A stretch of DNA of 64,000 nucleotides from Candidatus Nanosynbacter sp. HMT-352 (GTDB lineage: Bacteria; Patescibacteriota; Saccharimonadia; Saccharimonadales; Saccharimonadaceae). The notes under the pieces are model-generated. The model saw only the letters and a program-made list of their open reading frames with translations. It had not been told where the DNA came from and did no database searches. Made by a program: the position numbers and the translations under genes. The stretch is from NCBI RefSeq assembly GCF_021222645.1, contig NZ_CP089520.1, positions 372,001 through 436,000 on the forward strand. Direction: 5' to 3'. Shown one piece after another: positions 61,608-64,000 of the stretch (position 1 is the stretch's first letter; the number at the start of each line of letters is the position of its first letter).

Positions 61608-63381
61608 CGGACTTTTTCTCTGTCGCCCAATATTGAACATCTACATAACGATCGACAGGATTAACAACTTCAGTATTTACACCTAGGGCTTTAACGTTTC
61701 GAGTATGAATATAGTCAAATTTCGGCTGATACAAGGCAATCGCTGGGGCGTCCGCTTGCCAAATGGCAGTGAACTTCGCATAACGATCAGCGCGTTGCTT
61801 TGCCGAGATTTTAGATCGACCGCTCGCCAAGGCATCATCAGCTATAGCATTATTATAATTGGAGAAATTCAAGCCATTATTAGTTGCCTGCGAAGAGTGC
61901 CAATAGGCGTAAACATCAGGGTCACCACCTAACGAAAGTTCGTAAACCAAAACATCAAAGTTACGGGGCTGTAAAACCGTCTGAAGAATATTTTGAGTGG
62001 CATCACTTGGATCGACAACCTTAATATCCGATTCTATATTCAGTTCATCATGCCAAACTTGAGCCAAATACCTGGCAACCTTTTCGTAATTACTATTCTT
62101 CAAAACGACCACGTTGAGTCTTAACTTATCATTCCCCTTCTGACGAACATTATTTACACTCTTCCAGCCCTCAGCCTCGAGTAGAGATTTCGCTTTTTTA
62201 ATATCATAGCTAGAAGAATTTGGACTTTTTCCTAGGAATTTGTTAAGCGTTGGGCCAGATAATTCTTCCGTAGACAATGACAAAGATTGGCGTAATTTGG
62301 ACGTATCAACACTGAGCGACAAAGCTTGACGAACCACTTTCGATCGTAAGAACTGACTATTGTTATTAAATAATGCGTAAACTCCGTTATTCAAAGAATG
62401 TGATTCTGCTGAATACATAGATTTTATCTCGGCGGATTGATCGTTGTAAATCAATTCTGGAGTTCCTGTAATTTCTCGCGTACGCAAACTTTTCGCAATA
62501 TCATCCTGCGTCGAATAGGCATACAGTTGGAATCTGTCTAGCTTGGGAGCGCCTCCATGATAATCACTATTTGATTGTAGATATAGTATCTTTTTACTAC
62601 CATCACTAGTTACATTCTGTAGCAATCTAAAGGCGAATGGACCGCTAGATATAGGCGATTTATTAAAATCATGTTCACGTAAATTCGACGGTCTAACGTC
62701 TTTTAATATATGCTTAGGGATAATCGGGAATGTCAAAGCATGGACAAACGGCGAATATGATGACGGCAAGATGAACTTCACTGAATCGTCAGACGCCTTC
62801 TCGAATTTTATAGATTTCCAGCCAGATATCTCAGCTCCAACTTCTGGATTCGCTAATAGTTTCAATGTAAAAATTACATCATCCGCCGTTAAATCTTGTC
62901 CGTCCGACCACTTCAAGCCCTTCTTCAACTTAACTGTATATTCAGTTTCTTTATCGTTCACACTGACGCTATCCGCCATGTCAGCCTTTATATTGCCCGT
63001 TGAGTCATATCGATACAAACTTGAGAATAGCAATTTCGCGGCGGATTTTTCAGCATTGGTTTTTGCGAAAATCGGATTTAAGTTTTCCAAAGGACCCAGC
63101 ACACCCTCAGAATATGATCCGCCAGAAGTGTACGCCATTGTCGTGAAAGAATTGCGAGAAATATGCCACTGCACAGCACTAGCGCCAATCATCACTAACA
63201 CTAGAATAATCCATACAGAAACTCGACGTCGCACATTAGACAAACGATCTAACCTGGATGTCACGAATTTATGCGCATGGCGCAAGCTTCCCTTTTCAAT
63301 CTTGCGCAGACGCTTATTGACATCTTTGCTGGAAACTTTTAGCCGCGCAAAACGATTCCATGACGAATTATCCGATCTCAA
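61591..63381 (-). CDS. Family 5 extracellular solute-binding protein, membrane anchored
   Basis: A peptide/nickel-type ABC transporter binding protein. A basic cytoplasmic N-terminus of about 50 residues and one membrane segment (VWIILVLVMIGASAVQW) replace the usual lipoprotein signal. The binding domain has GVLGPLENLNPIF, LKKGLKWSDGQDLTADDVIF, KSISSGPFAFRLL-like (KSPISSGPF), RQALSLSVDTSKL, and the C-terminal lobe. The start is a TTG, 10 nt after AGGAG. No permease or ATPase genes are adjacent. SecG is encoded 10 bp upstream on the same strand. Confidence 0.92.
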   Translation of the reverse strand: MRSDNSSWNRFARLKVSSKDVNKRLRKIEKGSLRHAHKFVTSRLDRLSNVRRRVSVWIILVLVMIGASAVQWHISRNSFTTMAYTSGGSYSEGVLGPLENLNPIFAKTNAEKSAAKLLFSSLYRYDSTGNIKADMADSVSVNDKETEYTVKLKKGLKWSDGQDLTADDVIFTLKLLANPEVGAEISGWKSIKFEKASDDSVKFILPSSYSPFVHALTFPIIPKHILKDVRPSNLREHDFNKSPISSGPFAFRLLQNVTSDGSKKILYLQSNSDYHGGAPKLDRFQLYAYSTQDDIAKSLRTREITGTPELIYNDQSAEIKSMYSAESHSLNNGVYALFNNNSQFLRSKVVRQALSLSVDTSKLRQSLSLSTEELSGPTLNKFLGKSPNSSSYDIKKAKSLLEAEGWKSVNNVRQKGNDKLRLNVVVLKNSNYEKVARYLAQVWHDELNIESDIKVVDPSDATQNILQTVLQPRNFDVLVYELSLGGDPDVYAYWHSSQATNNGLNFSNYNNAIADDALASGRSKISAKQRADRYAKFTAIWQADAPAIALYQPKFDYIHTRNVKALGVNTEVVNPVDRYVDVQYWATEKKSVYKTP

Positions 63382-63391
63382 ATCTATTCTC

Positions 63392-63628
63392 CTATTTTTG
63401 CAATCCCGGCAAAATCATACTTGCCAAAATCGATAGCACAAAAATCACCGCAAAAACAATAGTTACGTCAAACAAGTTTTTATCAAATCCGCGGCGAGTA
63501 GTGAATAATTCCCCAGATGAGCCAAACCCTGCCCCCAAGCTTGCACCTCGCTGCTGTAACAAAATTGCGATAATCATTAGTACAGCAGACCCCAGTGTCA
63601 CGTACGGTAAAATTGTATCAATTGACAT
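63392..63628 (-). CDS. secG: SecG preprotein translocase subunit
   Basis: A 78-residue two-helix partner of SecYE. Helix 1 (VTLGSAVLMIIAILLQQRGASLG) includes the conserved LLQQRGA, then GAGFGSSGELFTTRRGFDK, and helix 2 (VTIVFAVIFVLSILASMIL). The ATG at 63628 is chosen because AAAGGAG lies 8 nt upstream. Confidence 0.93.
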   Translation of the reverse strand: MSIDTILPYVTLGSAVLMIIAILLQQRGASLGAGFGSSGELFTTRRGFDKNLFDVTIVFAVIFVLSILASMILPGLQK

Positions 63629-63629
63629 A

Positions 63630-64000
63630 CTACTCCTTTTCTTCTCGCTGCAAAACCAGCGCACTACTTATAATATAGTTTACCAAACTCAATATAATCC
63701 CGGCAATAATTGAATGCGAAAAAGTCATAGAAATTCCTGGTGCCAAGGCTAATGAAATATAAACCATAAAACCATTTACAATTAGAGTAAACAGCCCCAA
63801 TGTCAATAGAATTGCTGGTAGAGCTAGAATTGTAACGATTGGCTTCAATACACTATTCACTACCGAAAATATCAACCCCGCCACCATAAACGTCCACGCA
63901 GAAGTTGCACCCGGAGTTTCATTTCCAAGTAGCCGCACCGCAACCCAAATACCTACCGAGTTAAGAATCAGCCGAATCAAAAACGTTGCAAATTGTCTTT
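63630..64000 (-). CDS. YvlD/phage-holin-4-like small membrane protein, 5' end outside window
   Basis: Four hydrophobic helices with VNGFMVYISLALAPGISM and VNYIISSALVLQREE, matching the YvlD-type holin superfamily IV proteins of unknown role. The frame stays open on the minus strand to the window edge (RQFATFLIRLILNSVG), so the true start lies beyond base 64000. It ends 1 bp before the secG start codon, so the two are co-transcribed. Confidence 0.85.
   Translation of the reverse strand, partial: RQFATFLIRLILNSVGIWVAVRLLGNETPGATSAWTFMVAGLIFSVVNSVLKPIVTILALPAILLTLGLFTLIVNGFMVYISLALAPGISMTFSHSIIAGIILSLVNYIISSALVLQREEKE

Overview
The window reads as a chromosomal segment of a Patescibacteria (CPR) genome, most likely Candidatus Saccharibacteria (TM7), possibly an oral lineage. 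This is inferred from dense single-copy housekeeping genes, a reduced sugar metabolism built on malic enzyme, a split transketolase, Rpe, RpiB, Gap and class II aldolase, the GatCAB amidotransferase, short or fused versions of usual proteins, many small membrane proteins of unknown function, and an RclA-type flavoprotein expected where hypothiocyanous acid is met (saliva). No rRNA operon, phage block, insertion sequence or CRISPR array is visible.

Layout. 1-10 kb: the 3' part of an M1 aminopeptidase, cassette A with a hammerhead ribozyme, an RNase HII-YraN fusion, a VanZ-like protein, L19, malic enzyme, a 512-residue unknown, a PilB-like ATPase, a SpoU methyltransferase and cassette B. 10-22 kb: dnaE, two small membrane proteins, galU, the gatC-gatA-orf-gatB operon, a membrane protein, uvrB. 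22-36 kb: a LOG protein, a PfkB kinase/fba pair, cassette C, a tkt-tkt-rpe-rpiB run, gap, a Rel protein, ppa-trxB-FKBP, pheT. 36-45 kb: a frameshifted NUDIX gene, an alpha/beta hydrolase, an HIT gene interrupted and restored by an acquired rclA segment, pheS, an aquaporin-like channel, rmuC, PAP2. 45-64 kb: tRNA-Gln, trmD, cassette D, khpA-like, rnc, a NUDIX gene, nusB, rpmF, leuS, a Mur ligase, ligA, htpX, lemA, three tRNAs, a family 5 solute-binding protein, secG and a YvlD-like membrane protein cut by the window edge.

Two styles of gene start are visible. More than twenty ordinary transcription units have a -10 hexamer ending exactly 6-7 nt before the start codon, so their mRNAs should be leaderless; genes inside operons have Shine-Dalgarno sites and 1-4 nt stop/start overlaps. 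Four scattered + strand cassettes (A-D, at 1.9, 9.8, 25.6 and 46.8 kb) look quite different: a promoter with a 17-nt spacer, a predicted +1 at an (A/G)GCTTT motif, a hairpin at the extreme 5' end of the RNA, a 50-190 nt leader, a strong Shine-Dalgarno site, one G+C-richer ORF of unknown function, and a long nested 3' hairpin. Cassette A adds a leader peptide overlapping an RBS-sequestering helix and a complete type III hammerhead ribozyme just after its ORF. I regard this cassette family as the most likely undescribed system here.

A second story is the rclA region (38.66-40.22 kb): a donor segment carrying the tail of a foreign pheS plus rclA sits inside the HIT gene, flanked by a 43-bp direct repeat, so that the old HIT promoter now drives rclA and an intact HIT copy follows it.
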